A stretch of DNA of 5,341 nucleotides from an uncultured Ruminococcus sp. (GCA_900752785.1 CAADWP010000198.1:1-5341), one strand, 5' to 3'; numbered from the stretch's first letter, positions 1 to 5,333 are shown. The notes: generated by a model from the letters alone, not told the origin. Program-made: numbers and translations.

Positions 1-267
1 CCTCCCTAAAGCCGATACAGGTCCGCGCCGTTCCTTATCTCCGTATACCAGCGACCATATATCGCCGGTTATCGTCATATTTCCGCTTTCTACGCTCATA
101 GAGTCAATATGAAGCTCACGGCCCTGTATTGTCAGTTCACCCAGCTCCGTATAAAGGCAGATTTCGCGTTCGTCAAAGCTGTCAACGTCGGTTATGCCTG
201 ATATATTGAGACTCTTTCGATTCTCAAGAATAATGTTATGATTTTTCTTTATCGTCTTGTCCTGCAT
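1..267 (-). CDS. yabP: Sporulation protein YabP, 3' end cut by window edge
   Basis: The minus strand gives 89 residues from an ATG at 265-267 and stays open to the window edge, so the C-terminus and stop are missing. Family members are about 95-100 residues (from memory), so only a few are lost. The N-terminal half carries the recognisable family pattern: H10-N-I-I-L-E-N-R at 10-17, then I-S-G-I-T-D-V-D-S-F-D at 22-32, then L-Y-T-E-L-G-E-L-T-I at 38-47. The protein is rich in short beta strands and has no signal peptide or membrane helix. YabP is known in Bacillus as a sporulation protein made in the mother cell and normally followed by yabQ; that neighbour would lie left of this window. Here the gene upstream on the same strand is a xylanase, separated by a terminator, so yabP probably has its own promoter. 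The family assignment is confident; that the organism actually sporulates is not shown. Confidence 0.88.
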   Translation of the reverse strand, partial: MQDKTIKKNHNIILENRKSLNISGITDVDSFDEREICLYTELGELTIQGRELHIDSMSVESGNMTITGDIWSLVYGDKERRGPVSALGR

Positions 268-275
268 GATAATTG

Positions 276-281
276 ACCTCC
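276..281 (-). promoter_or_regulatory. Ribosome binding site of yabP
   Basis: The minus strand reads GGAGGT, ending 8 nt before the ATG at 267. This is a near-ideal Shine-Dalgarno sequence at normal spacing and fixes the start codon. Confidence 0.85.
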
Positions 282-306
282 GGTTTGTATTTTATTGGAT
301 TGATAT

Positions 307-336
307 AGTATATATATTCATCGGATAAAAGAAAAA
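307..336 (-). promoter_or_regulatory. Weak promoter candidate for yabP
   Basis: The minus strand has a TATACT hexamer at 307-312. Eighteen bases upstream lies only a poor -35 match, TTTTTC at 331-336. A transcript would start near 300, leaving about a 33-nt leader. The gene is expected to use a sporulation sigma factor, whose consensus I could not place convincingly, so this is a tentative call. The rest of 268-399 shows no gene or strong structure. Confidence 0.22.
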
Positions 337-399
337 TGCAGGATGAGGAGATTTAGGGCGGCGAGTATAAAGCTTCACTTATTGACGATATACTGACAG

Positions 400-429
400 A
401 AAAAAGGACTGCCGTTCGCAGTCCTTTTT
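400..429 (-). terminator. Intrinsic terminator after the xylanase gene
   Basis: A perfect 12-bp inverted repeat, AAAAAGGACTGC at 401-412 and its complement at 418-429, encloses a 5-base loop. On the minus strand the stem is followed by a T-run (complement of the A-run at 400-405), the layout of a Rho-independent terminator. It lies about 60 nt past the xylanase stop codon and separates that transcript from yabP. The stem is A/T-tracted on both sides, so it could also work on the plus strand, although no plus-strand gene ends here. Confidence 0.92.
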
Positions 430-489
430 AGGTTTTGTTCAGTATTCCGCACACATTGGGATACCAAATCAAATTTTATATAGATTTTA

Positions 490-2391
490 TTATAAAATAT
501 CAGGATCAAGTGAAGATATAATACCGAGAACGAACTGCTGGATCTTAAATGCGTCGTTAGGTGTGATGCCGTCTCCTGTTTCGTCAACGTCGCCGTTAAG
601 CTTACCCTGTTCTGTGATCTTATACTTTGAAGGATTAGCTATATTCTGCATGATAAGAACAGCGTCCGCCAAGTTGACCTCTCCGTCCTCGTTAGAATCG
701 CCGTACAATGAGACTGAGGATGAAGATGAGGACGAGGACGAATCGGTAGTCGGAGGTATTTCTCTGCCCTCTATAATAGAATAAAATGCAGGTTTAGCCT
801 TATATTCGGAATCGAAAAGAAGCGGCTGCTGTTTTGCCCTCCAGCTTATGTCATCGGTTATACCCCAGAAAACTACGGCGGAAATATTGTCCTTATGAGC
901 GACTATCGCATCCATGATTCCCTTATAGTAATCAGCTTGAACGTCAAAATACTGATCTCCAGAGTTTTCGGGAACAGTTGCGTCAAGCTCGGTGATCTGA
1001 ATATCCAGTCCGGTTGCAGCGTATGTGTCGAGAGCGTTATTATACATACTTACAGACGGGAAAGACGAATCAAGACTCTGTCTTGCGTCAAGGTGAGACT
1101 GCATTCCGATACCGTCGATAACGCCTTTTTCTTTCAGATCAGAAGCCATTTTTACAACAGCGTCCATTTTGCCTGTCATATATTCGTTATAGTCGTTATA
1201 ATAAAGCTTGCAGCTTTTTGGAGCATACTTTCTTGCAAAAGTAAAGGCAGGCTCAATAAACGAGTTGTCGCCGAAAACCTGAACCCATGCCGAGTTTTCC
1301 GAGCCGCTCTGTCCTTGTTCGCCTGGCTGACGAGGACTTCCTTGATCTGTCCATGCTTCGTTTACAACGTCGCAGGCATAGAAATCTACATCGGGATAAA
1401 GCTCTGTAAGAAGTTCAAAATAATTCTTTATATAATTTTCCATACGCTGGAGCATTTTTTCCTTTGATACCCATTCGCCGTCGGCATCGTAACCTTCCTT
1501 AAAGAACCAGTCCGGAGTCTGGCTGTGCCATACGAGAGTGTGTATTCTTACGGGAATATTATTTTTTTGACAGTAATTGAGTATGGGTTTAGCCGCACCG
1601 AATGAGATCTGCGGATCTGTATCGTCTCCGGTTTCTTCAAAATATGCCTGACAAGCTGCCTGATTAAGTACGGAATCCGGCTTCATTTCATTGCCTACGG
1701 TAACGCTTCCGCTAAAGTGTTTTTTTGCAAGGTTCATAAATGATTTTGCTCCGAGATCTGAGGGGGTAAGAGCTGTTCCGATTTTAAAATCTTCTGAAAA
1801 AACTGCGGAAAGCGATGGGATATCGGTCTCGATCGGCTTCTCCGGAACCTTGACGATGCTGAAATCATCAATAAACAGGTCGTCCGAGCCGCCCTCAAAG
1901 TATACATATACGTCGGTCATATCATCTGTAAAGCTTACTTTTACATTTTCCACCGATATCCAGTCGCTGCCGTTAATATTTTGAACAAGATTGCGATACT
2001 TGGTTTCTCCGTCCGAGGTAGTGTGCTGGAAGCTGAGGATTGCGCTTGTGTAGTATCTTCCTTTGATCTTGGCGCTTACATAATATTCTGTATTTGGTTC
2101 GCAGATCGTATCAAGACGAAACGCCGGACCGTTCCAGCTTTCGGTACGTCCGCTTGCAAGAAGCGCTGTAGAACCGCTTGCGGCGTTATCAGTTGACGCT
2201 GAGATTTCAGTGGTATCGTCGCCGCCTCTGTTTGTAAAAGCCGAAACGTCGCCGTCCTCAAAATCGGTAGAATAGATGACCAGATCTTCCGGCGCTGACT
2301 GAGCTGTCGCTGTAATAAGCGGTATTGCTGCAGTAAGTGATGAAAGTCCAATGGACGCACTCATTACTGTGGATAAAATTTTACCTTTCAT
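490..2391 (-). CDS. Cellulosomal endo-1,4-beta-xylanase: CBM22-GH10-dockerin I
   Basis: This is a 633-residue secreted enzyme that would hydrolyse internal beta-1,4 bonds of xylan and dock to a scaffoldin cohesin. The signal peptide is residues 1-30, with K2 and K4, a hydrophobic core and an A-T-A site before Q31. A CBM22 xylan-binding module follows at about 38-182, with the hallmark S-G-R-x-x-x-W-N-G-P at 80-89 (W86); Y164, E166 and R55 are likely further ligand contacts. The GH10 barrel spans about 193-542. Its motifs are N-E-M-K-P-D at 234-239, H-T-L-V-W-H at 284-289, D-V-V-N-E at 341-345 (acid/base E345), Y-Y-N-D-Y-N at 397-402, Q431 and H433, I-T-E-L-D at 466-470 (nucleophile E468), and W509 and W517. 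All core catalytic residues are present. G233 stands where many GH10 enzymes have Glu. A linker with nine Ser (551-559) leads to a type I dockerin at 562-629 with calcium loops at D565-D576 and D601-D613. The start is fixed by the RBS and the signal peptide. The gene has its own promoter and terminator, so it is monocistronic. Confidence 0.96.
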   Translation of the reverse strand: MKGKILSTVMSASIGLSSLTAAIPLITATAQSAPEDLVIYSTDFEDGDVSAFTNRGGDDTTEISASTDNAASGSTALLASGRTESWNGPAFRLDTICEPNTEYYVSAKIKGRYYTSAILSFQHTTSDGETKYRNLVQNINGSDWISVENVKVSFTDDMTDVYVYFEGGSDDLFIDDFSIVKVPEKPIETDIPSLSAVFSEDFKIGTALTPSDLGAKSFMNLAKKHFSGSVTVGNEMKPDSVLNQAACQAYFEETGDDTDPQISFGAAKPILNYCQKNNIPVRIHTLVWHSQTPDWFFKEGYDADGEWVSKEKMLQRMENYIKNYFELLTELYPDVDFYACDVVNEAWTDQGSPRQPGEQGQSGSENSAWVQVFGDNSFIEPAFTFARKYAPKSCKLYYNDYNEYMTGKMDAVVKMASDLKEKGVIDGIGMQSHLDARQSLDSSFPSVSMYNNALDTYAATGLDIQITELDATVPENSGDQYFDVQADYYKGIMDAIVAHKDNISAVVFWGITDDISWRAKQQPLLFDSEYKAKPAFYSIIEGREIPPTTDSSSSSSSSSVSLYGDSNEDGEVNLADAVLIMQNIANPSKYKITEQGKLNGDVDETGDGITPNDAFKIQQFVLGIISSLDPDIL

Positions 2392-2400
2392 TTTATTATT

Positions 2401-2406
2401 CCTCCC
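2401..2406 (-). promoter_or_regulatory. Ribosome binding site of the xylanase gene
   Basis: The minus strand reads GGGAGG, followed by a 9-nt AT-rich spacer to the ATG at 2389-2391. It supports the chosen start, which is also the first residue of a proper signal peptide. Confidence 0.85.
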
Positions 2407-2416
2407 AAAAAAATAA

Positions 2417-2435
2417 AATTATTAGTAAAATAATT
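2417..2435 (-). promoter_or_regulatory. Inverted repeat across the xylanase -10 and +1: possible operator
   Basis: A perfect 7-bp inverted repeat, AATTATT at 2417-2423 and AATAATT at 2429-2435, has a 5-base centre. It overlaps the end of the -10 box and spans the predicted start of transcription. A dimeric repressor could bind here. It is wholly A/T in an A/T-rich region, so chance is a serious alternative. Confidence 0.25.
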
Positions 2436-2461
2436 CTATCATACATATTTATCAAAGTCAA
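2433..2461 (-). promoter_or_regulatory. Sigma-A promoter of the xylanase gene
   Basis: On the minus strand there is a -35 box TTGACT (2456-2461), an exact 17-bp spacer, and a -10 box TAGAAT (2433-2438) preceded by an extended -10 TG (TGA-TAGAAT). Each hexamer matches consensus at five of six positions. The predicted start is near 2426, giving a leader of about 35 nt with the RBS in it. Confidence 0.8.
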
Positions 2462-2503
2462 TTACATAAACATAAAGTCAGCAAGAATTGGTCAAAAAGT
2501 GCT

Positions 2504-2521
2504 AAAAAATAGGCAGCGCCT
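2504..2521 (-). terminator. Small terminator-like hairpin upstream of the xylanase promoter
   Basis: On the minus strand AGGC-gct-GCCT (2511-2521) is followed by one A and six T (2504-2509). The stem is only 4 bp but three of its pairs are G-C, and it stands out in an A/T-rich stretch. It would act on a leftward transcript starting right of 2521. A weak promoter pair for such a transcript can be drawn on the minus strand (TTGCAA at 2587-2592, TATACA 17 bp further left), each hexamer matching only four of six positions. Confidence 0.25.
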
Positions 2522-2621
2522 CAATAAAATAAAATTTAACAAAATATTTTGTGTTTATTTATATTGTATAAAATAGACAAAACCATTTTGCAATTTTATT
2601 GAAATTTTTTTGAGCTAACTA

Positions 2622-2650
2622 TTGAAATAATGAAAAAAGTGTGTTATACT
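2622..2650 (+). promoter_or_regulatory. Sigma-A promoter of the secG leader
   Basis: The -35 box is TTGAAA (2622-2627), the spacer exactly 17 bp, and the -10 box TATACT (2645-2650), with an extended -10 TG at 2642-2643. Both hexamers match consensus at five of six positions. The predicted start is about 2657, which is 193 nt before the secG ATG. No better promoter lies closer to the gene. Confidence 0.85.
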
Positions 2651-2660
2651 AATATAGTAT
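2646..2660 (+). promoter_or_regulatory. Inverted repeat across the secG -10 and +1: possible operator
   Basis: ATACTA at 2646-2651 and TAGTAT at 2655-2660 form a perfect 6-bp inverted repeat around a 3-base centre. The left arm covers most of the -10 box and the right arm covers the predicted transcription start. Its position fits a repressor site, but part of the symmetry is imposed by the -10 sequence itself. Confidence 0.3.
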
Positions 2661-2827
2661 CATTATTGAGAAGAATTTCGGCTGAGCCGGGATCAATATA
2701 TAGCAAACGACAAACATATTTGGAGCTTGCTATTTGCCGATATGCACGGAGCGAATAAAGTGAGCATATGTGCGAGGCAATTTAAATTAATTATTTATAT
2801 TAAACGTTAAATTGTTTTTTACGTTTA
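2657..2827 (+). ncRNA. Structured leader RNA upstream of secG, possible riboswitch or attenuator
   Basis: The predicted transcript folds on paper into consecutive hairpins. Hairpin A is CGGC (2679-2682) with GCCG (2686-2689). Hairpin B pairs 2700-2706 with 2727-2733 (7 bp), then has a C2708-G2725 pair, tandem G-A mismatches (2709-2710 against 2723-2724) and a tip stem CAAA/TTTG with loop CATA. Hairpin C directly follows: TTGCC (2734-2738) with GGCAA (2776-2780), then ATATGC (2740-2745) with GCATAT (2764-2769). An alternative inner pairing of hairpin C, GCAC (2744-2747) with GTGC (2770-2773), is exclusive with that. Downstream lie a terminator-like stem sharing bases 2778-2780 with hairpin C, and a competing stem 2801-2807/2821-2827. 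I recognise no known riboswitch, T-box or 6S RNA signature. It may be a cis-acting leader or a short independent RNA ending near 2820. The pairings are read by eye; no energies were computed. Confidence 0.5.
2778..2820 (+). terminator. A/T-rich terminator-like hairpin in the secG leader
   Basis: CAATTTAA (2778-2785) pairs perfectly with TTAAATTG (2807-2814). An inner stem TTAAT/ATTAA (2787-2791 with 2799-2803) closes on a 7-base loop, and six T follow at once (2815-2820). The layout is that of an intrinsic terminator, but only one G-C pair is present, so it would be weak. It ends 16 nt before the secG ribosome binding site. Confidence 0.4.
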
Positions 2828-2835
2828 CTATAATC

Positions 2836-2841
2836 CGGAGG
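2836..2841 (+). promoter_or_regulatory. Ribosome binding site of secG
   Basis: CGGAGG ends 8 nt before the ATG at 2850. It is a strong Shine-Dalgarno sequence and lies 9 bases past the end of the competing stem at 2821-2827, so that stem would not bury it directly. Confidence 0.85.
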
Positions 2842-2849
2842 TTAGTTTT

Positions 2850-3107
2850 ATGTCAACACTTGAAGTTATTGGAGGAATCATTCTCCTGATCGTCAGCGCA
2901 TTGGTTATTGTTCTTTGCCTTTCTCAGGATCAGAAATCACAGGACAGCCTTTCAGCAGCGCTTACCGGTGCAAGCTCAGATTCGTTTTACGGAAAAAACG
3001 AGGGCAGAACAAAAGAAGCGATCCTTGCTAAAATTACAAGATTTCTTGGAATACTTATGTTTGTGATCGTACTTGCAATCAACCTTGTTCCACTTTTTAC
3101 GAAGTAA
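2850..3107 (+). CDS. secG: Preprotein translocase subunit SecG
   Basis: This is an 85-residue inner-membrane protein, the usual size for Gram-positive SecG. It is the small third subunit of the SecYEG channel and assists SecA-driven export. Two hydrophobic helices are visible, about residues 5-24 and 63-83, in the hairpin topology of the family. The connecting loop has the family pattern: Q-D-Q-K-S-Q-D-S-L at 26-34, then S-A-A-L-T-G-A at 35-41, F-Y-G-K-N at 47-51, R-T-K-E at 53-56 and L-A-K-I-T at 59-63. The start is fixed by the RBS and by the first helix beginning at once. It is the first gene after the promoter at 2622-2650, with a long structured leader. It is followed after 54 nt by rnr on the same strand, an order common in Firmicutes. 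A hairpin terminator in that gap may hold rnr below secG in expression. Confidence 0.95.
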   Translation: MSTLEVIGGIILLIVSALVIVLCLSQDQKSQDSLSAALTGASSDSFYGKNEGRTKEAILAKITRFLGILMFVIVLAINLVPLFTK

Positions 3108-3114
3108 TTTAACT

Positions 3115-3150
3115 GCCCTGTGACCTGAACGTCATGGGGCTTGATTTTTT
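3115..3150 (+). terminator. Hairpin terminator or attenuator between secG and rnr
   Basis: GCCCTGTGAC (3115-3124) pairs with GTCATGGGGC (3131-3140) over 10 bp including two G-U pairs, with a 6-base loop. It is followed by TTGATTTTTT (3141-3150). Stem and T-tract have the form of a Rho-independent terminator. The T-run ends exactly where the rnr Shine-Dalgarno sequence begins. I saw no clear promoter between this hairpin and rnr, so rnr probably depends on read-through or a promoter inside secG. Confidence 0.8.
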
Positions 3151-3155
3151 AGGAG
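3151..3155 (+). promoter_or_regulatory. Ribosome binding site of rnr
   Basis: AGGAG lies 6 nt before the ATG at 3162 and directly abuts the T-tract of the upstream terminator. It supports the N-terminus that includes the basic Lys-rich stretch. Confidence 0.8.
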
Positions 3156-3161
3156 ACTAAT

Positions 3162-5330
3162 ATGTCGGGAAAAGCAAAAAAGAAAGCCGCTGCAGGAAAA
3201 AGATCCGGAGGATGCAGCGTTGAAAGCTATAAACACAAGATAGTAACGTTCCTCAGCGCTTGTGACAAAAAGCTCATGCCCCTCAGCGAGCTTGAATCAA
3301 AGTGCCGAACACGAAAGAATGGCAGGGAAAATTTTACCGAAGCTTTCGCTCAGCTTAGGACTGAGGGAGTTATTATAATGAAAAAGGCAATGAAAACAGG
3401 TCTTTGTTCGCGTCTCGGAATCAATGTCGGTACTGTATCGAGGCTCAGCCGAACTTTTGGATTCGTCGAAACGACTGACGGCGTAGAATATTTTATACCG
3501 GGGAAATGTATGCTGGGTGCAATGCCCGGAGACAGAGTACTGATCTCTGATATTGCGTCGCGCTCTGGAGAACCCGAGGGCGAGATCGTGGATATAATCG
3601 AGTTCGGAGACCAGATGCTCACCGGAGTTATTGAAATTGTGAACGGCGAAGCTTATCTTATTCCCGATACGGCTTCAAAGAATCATATATCAATTATAAA
3701 AGATCGGAATGTGCCGTTTTGCGAGGGAGATAAAGTACTTGCTGAAATAGTTCACCGCGGAATGCGCCATGCAGAGCATAGGGTTCATATAATACGCGTT
3801 TTTGGCAGTTCAGACAGCGCCGCTTCCTGCGCCGAGTCGGTTATTGCCTGTCATGGAGTTCCGTTGGAATTTCCCGAGGACGTTCTGAAAGAAGTTAAAA
3901 AGATTTACGAGGGAGGCGTTCAGGAGTATTCATTTAATAACCGCGAGGATCTTCGGGGAATGAATATTTTTACTATTGACAGCGCTGAATCAAAAGATCT
4001 TGACGACGCGGTATCTGTGGAAAAAACAAAAGACGGTTATACACTCGGAGTTCATATTGCCGACGTTTCATATTATGTCAAAGGTAACAGCGCTCTCGAT
4101 AAGGAAGCGCTGCGCCGAGGTACAAGCGTATATTATGCCGATAAAGTAATTCCCATGCTGCCAAAAGAGCTTTCCAACGGAATTTGCTCTCTCAATCCCA
4201 ACGAAGACAGGCTTACGCTCTCCGCATTTATTGACTTTGACTGCGACGGCGAAATGACTGCCTATAGATTTTGCAAAAGCGTTATCCGTTCAAAGGTCAA
4301 GGGCGTTTATTCGGAAATAAACTCTGTGCTTTCGGGCACGGAGACTGCGGAGATCGGTCAGAAATACGCTGATTTGCGTGCTGATATCGCAGTTATGGAC
4401 GAGCTTACAGAACTGTTGATCGCAAAAAAGATGCGCCGTCATGCTCCGGAGATCGAAACCGTCGAAACAAAACTCATACTTGACGAACGGGGCGTCTGTA
4501 TTGACGCAGTTCCGCGTGAAAGAGGCAGAGCGGAACGAATTATTGAGGAATTTATGCTTTCAGCCAATGAAGCGGCGGCAAAGCTTGCAAAGGAAAAGGA
4601 GACTCCTTTCGTTTATCGAATCCATGAAGCTCCTCCCGAAGCAAAGGTTGAGGCGCTTCACGAAATTTTGCCTAAATTCGGCTTTGAATGTCCTCATTTT
4701 ACAGAATTTAAGCCCGTTCATGCGTCAAGGATACTTGAATCTGCAAAAGGTACGGATAAATTTGAAGCGGTAAATATGCTGGTACTGAGATCAATGTCCA
4801 AGGCGAAATATTCTCCCGAGCCAATAGGGCATTTCGGACTGGCTCTCGATGATTATGCCCATTTTACCTCGCCTATCCGCCGATATCCCGACCTTGCAAT
4901 TCATAGGATAATTACCGACATTTTAGCAGGCTACGGAAATCAATGGCTTAACAAGCGATACGGCGGATTTGCCGTAAGCGCTTCCGAGCGTTCCTCTGCT
5001 GCGGAAATTCGTGCCGTTTCCGTTGAACGCGAATGCGAAGATTGCTATAAAGCGGAGCTTATGAGACAGCATATCGGCGAACGTTTTACTGCCCGTATTT
5101 CAAGTGTTACCGAGTTCGGCTTTTACGTTAGGCTTTCTAATACGATAGAGGGGCTTGTTCATATCAGAACGCTTCCCGAAGGCGAATACGATTTTTCCGA
5201 GCCTGTTTCTCTTACGGAGAGGTTCAGCGGCGTATCCTATGAGCTTGGAAAAGAAGTTCAGGTTATCTGTGCTGCTGCAAATGTAAATGAGGGTACGATA
5301 GATTTTGTGCTCGACAATGATGATGAATAG
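3162..5330 (+). CDS. rnr: Ribonuclease R, 3'-5' exoribonuclease of the RNB family
   Basis: The 722-residue cytoplasmic enzyme would degrade RNA processively from the 3' end, including structured RNA, and take part in RNA turnover and trans-translation quality control. Domains in order: a basic N-terminus (Lys/Arg-rich, residues 4-14), a winged-helix-like region at about 20-80, two cold-shock/OB domains at about 88-215 (first with G-T-V at 90-92 and F-G-F-V at 99-102), the RNB catalytic domain at about 257-590, and an S1 domain at about 638-717. The metal-binding aspartate motif is complete: D273, D279, D281 and D282 in T-I-D-S-A-E-S-K-D-L-D-D (271-282). Other RNB signatures are G-V-H-I-A-D-V-S (296-303), R-I-H-E-A-P (486-491), and H-F-T-S-P-I-R-R-Y-P-D-L (567-578). 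RNase R rather than RNase II is indicated by length, by the N-terminal winged helix and by gene context. The chain ends five or so residues after the S1 domain with an acidic D-N-D-D-E, so the Lys-rich tail of many RNase R proteins is absent. It follows secG across a terminator-like hairpin. Confidence 0.96.
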   Translation: MSGKAKKKAAAGKRSGGCSVESYKHKIVTFLSACDKKLMPLSELESKCRTRKNGRENFTEAFAQLRTEGVIIMKKAMKTGLCSRLGINVGTVSRLSRTFGFVETTDGVEYFIPGKCMLGAMPGDRVLISDIASRSGEPEGEIVDIIEFGDQMLTGVIEIVNGEAYLIPDTASKNHISIIKDRNVPFCEGDKVLAEIVHRGMRHAEHRVHIIRVFGSSDSAASCAESVIACHGVPLEFPEDVLKEVKKIYEGGVQEYSFNNREDLRGMNIFTIDSAESKDLDDAVSVEKTKDGYTLGVHIADVSYYVKGNSALDKEALRRGTSVYYADKVIPMLPKELSNGICSLNPNEDRLTLSAFIDFDCDGEMTAYRFCKSVIRSKVKGVYSEINSVLSGTETAEIGQKYADLRADIAVMDELTELLIAKKMRRHAPEIETVETKLILDERGVCIDAVPRERGRAERIIEEFMLSANEAAAKLAKEKETPFVYRIHEAPPEAKVEALHEILPKFGFECPHFTEFKPVHASRILESAKGTDKFEAVNMLVLRSMSKAKYSPEPIGHFGLALDDYAHFTSPIRRYPDLAIHRIITDILAGYGNQWLNKRYGGFAVSASERSSAAEIRAVSVERECEDCYKAELMRQHIGERFTARISSVTEFGFYVRLSNTIEGLVHIRTLPEGEYDFSEPVSLTERFSGVSYELGKEVQVICAAANVNEGTIDFVLDNDDE

Positions 5331-5333
5331 GAG
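5329..5333 (+). promoter_or_regulatory. Ribosome binding site of a following gene
   Basis: AGGAG overlaps the rnr stop codon TAG (5328-5330). An ATG beginning at the last base of the window, or soon after, would be at good spacing. This suggests a translationally close operon partner; smpB is the usual neighbour in Firmicutes, but no coding sequence is visible here to confirm it. Confidence 0.5.

Larger units (their letters stand above)
2392..2849. other. Divergent xylanase/secG intergenic region
   Basis: This 458-base stretch has no convincing protein gene. Its left part (2392-2461) holds the xylanase RBS, promoter and a possible operator. The middle (2522-2621) is very A/T-rich, with no structure I can defend beyond the weak leftward promoter noted with the small hairpin. 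The right part (2622-2849) holds the secG promoter and a structured leader. On the minus strand, just upstream of the xylanase -35, the direct repeat TGACTTT occurs twice about 18 bases apart; one copy overlaps the -35 box. Its meaning is unknown. Confidence 0.7.

Noticed and set aside
473..498. 8-bp A/T inverted repeat (ATTTTATA/TATAAAAT) over the xylanase stop codon
   Set aside because: It has no G-C pairs and no following T-run on the minus strand; the strong terminator at 400-429 is a better candidate.
715..741. Serine codon run (nine TCN codons) as a possible tandem repeat or slippage site
   Set aside because: The codons are mixed (TCG, TCC, TCA, TCT), so it is not a pure microsatellite. 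Ser-rich linkers before dockerins are ordinary.
895..1467. Long plus-strand open frame of 190 codons
   Set aside because: It lies wholly inside the xylanase gene on the opposite strand, has no ribosome binding site or recognisable domain, and the opposite frame is a clear GH10 protein.
2742..2810. 22-codon open frame in the secG leader (ATG at 2742, TAA at 2808-2810), possible leader peptide
   Set aside because: The nearest GGAG-like sequence is about 15 nt upstream, too far, and lies within hairpin B. Composition shows no regulatory codon run.
2829..2834. Perfect TATAAT just before the secG ribosome binding site
   Set aside because: Transcription would start inside the Shine-Dalgarno sequence, and no -35 box lies at the right distance.
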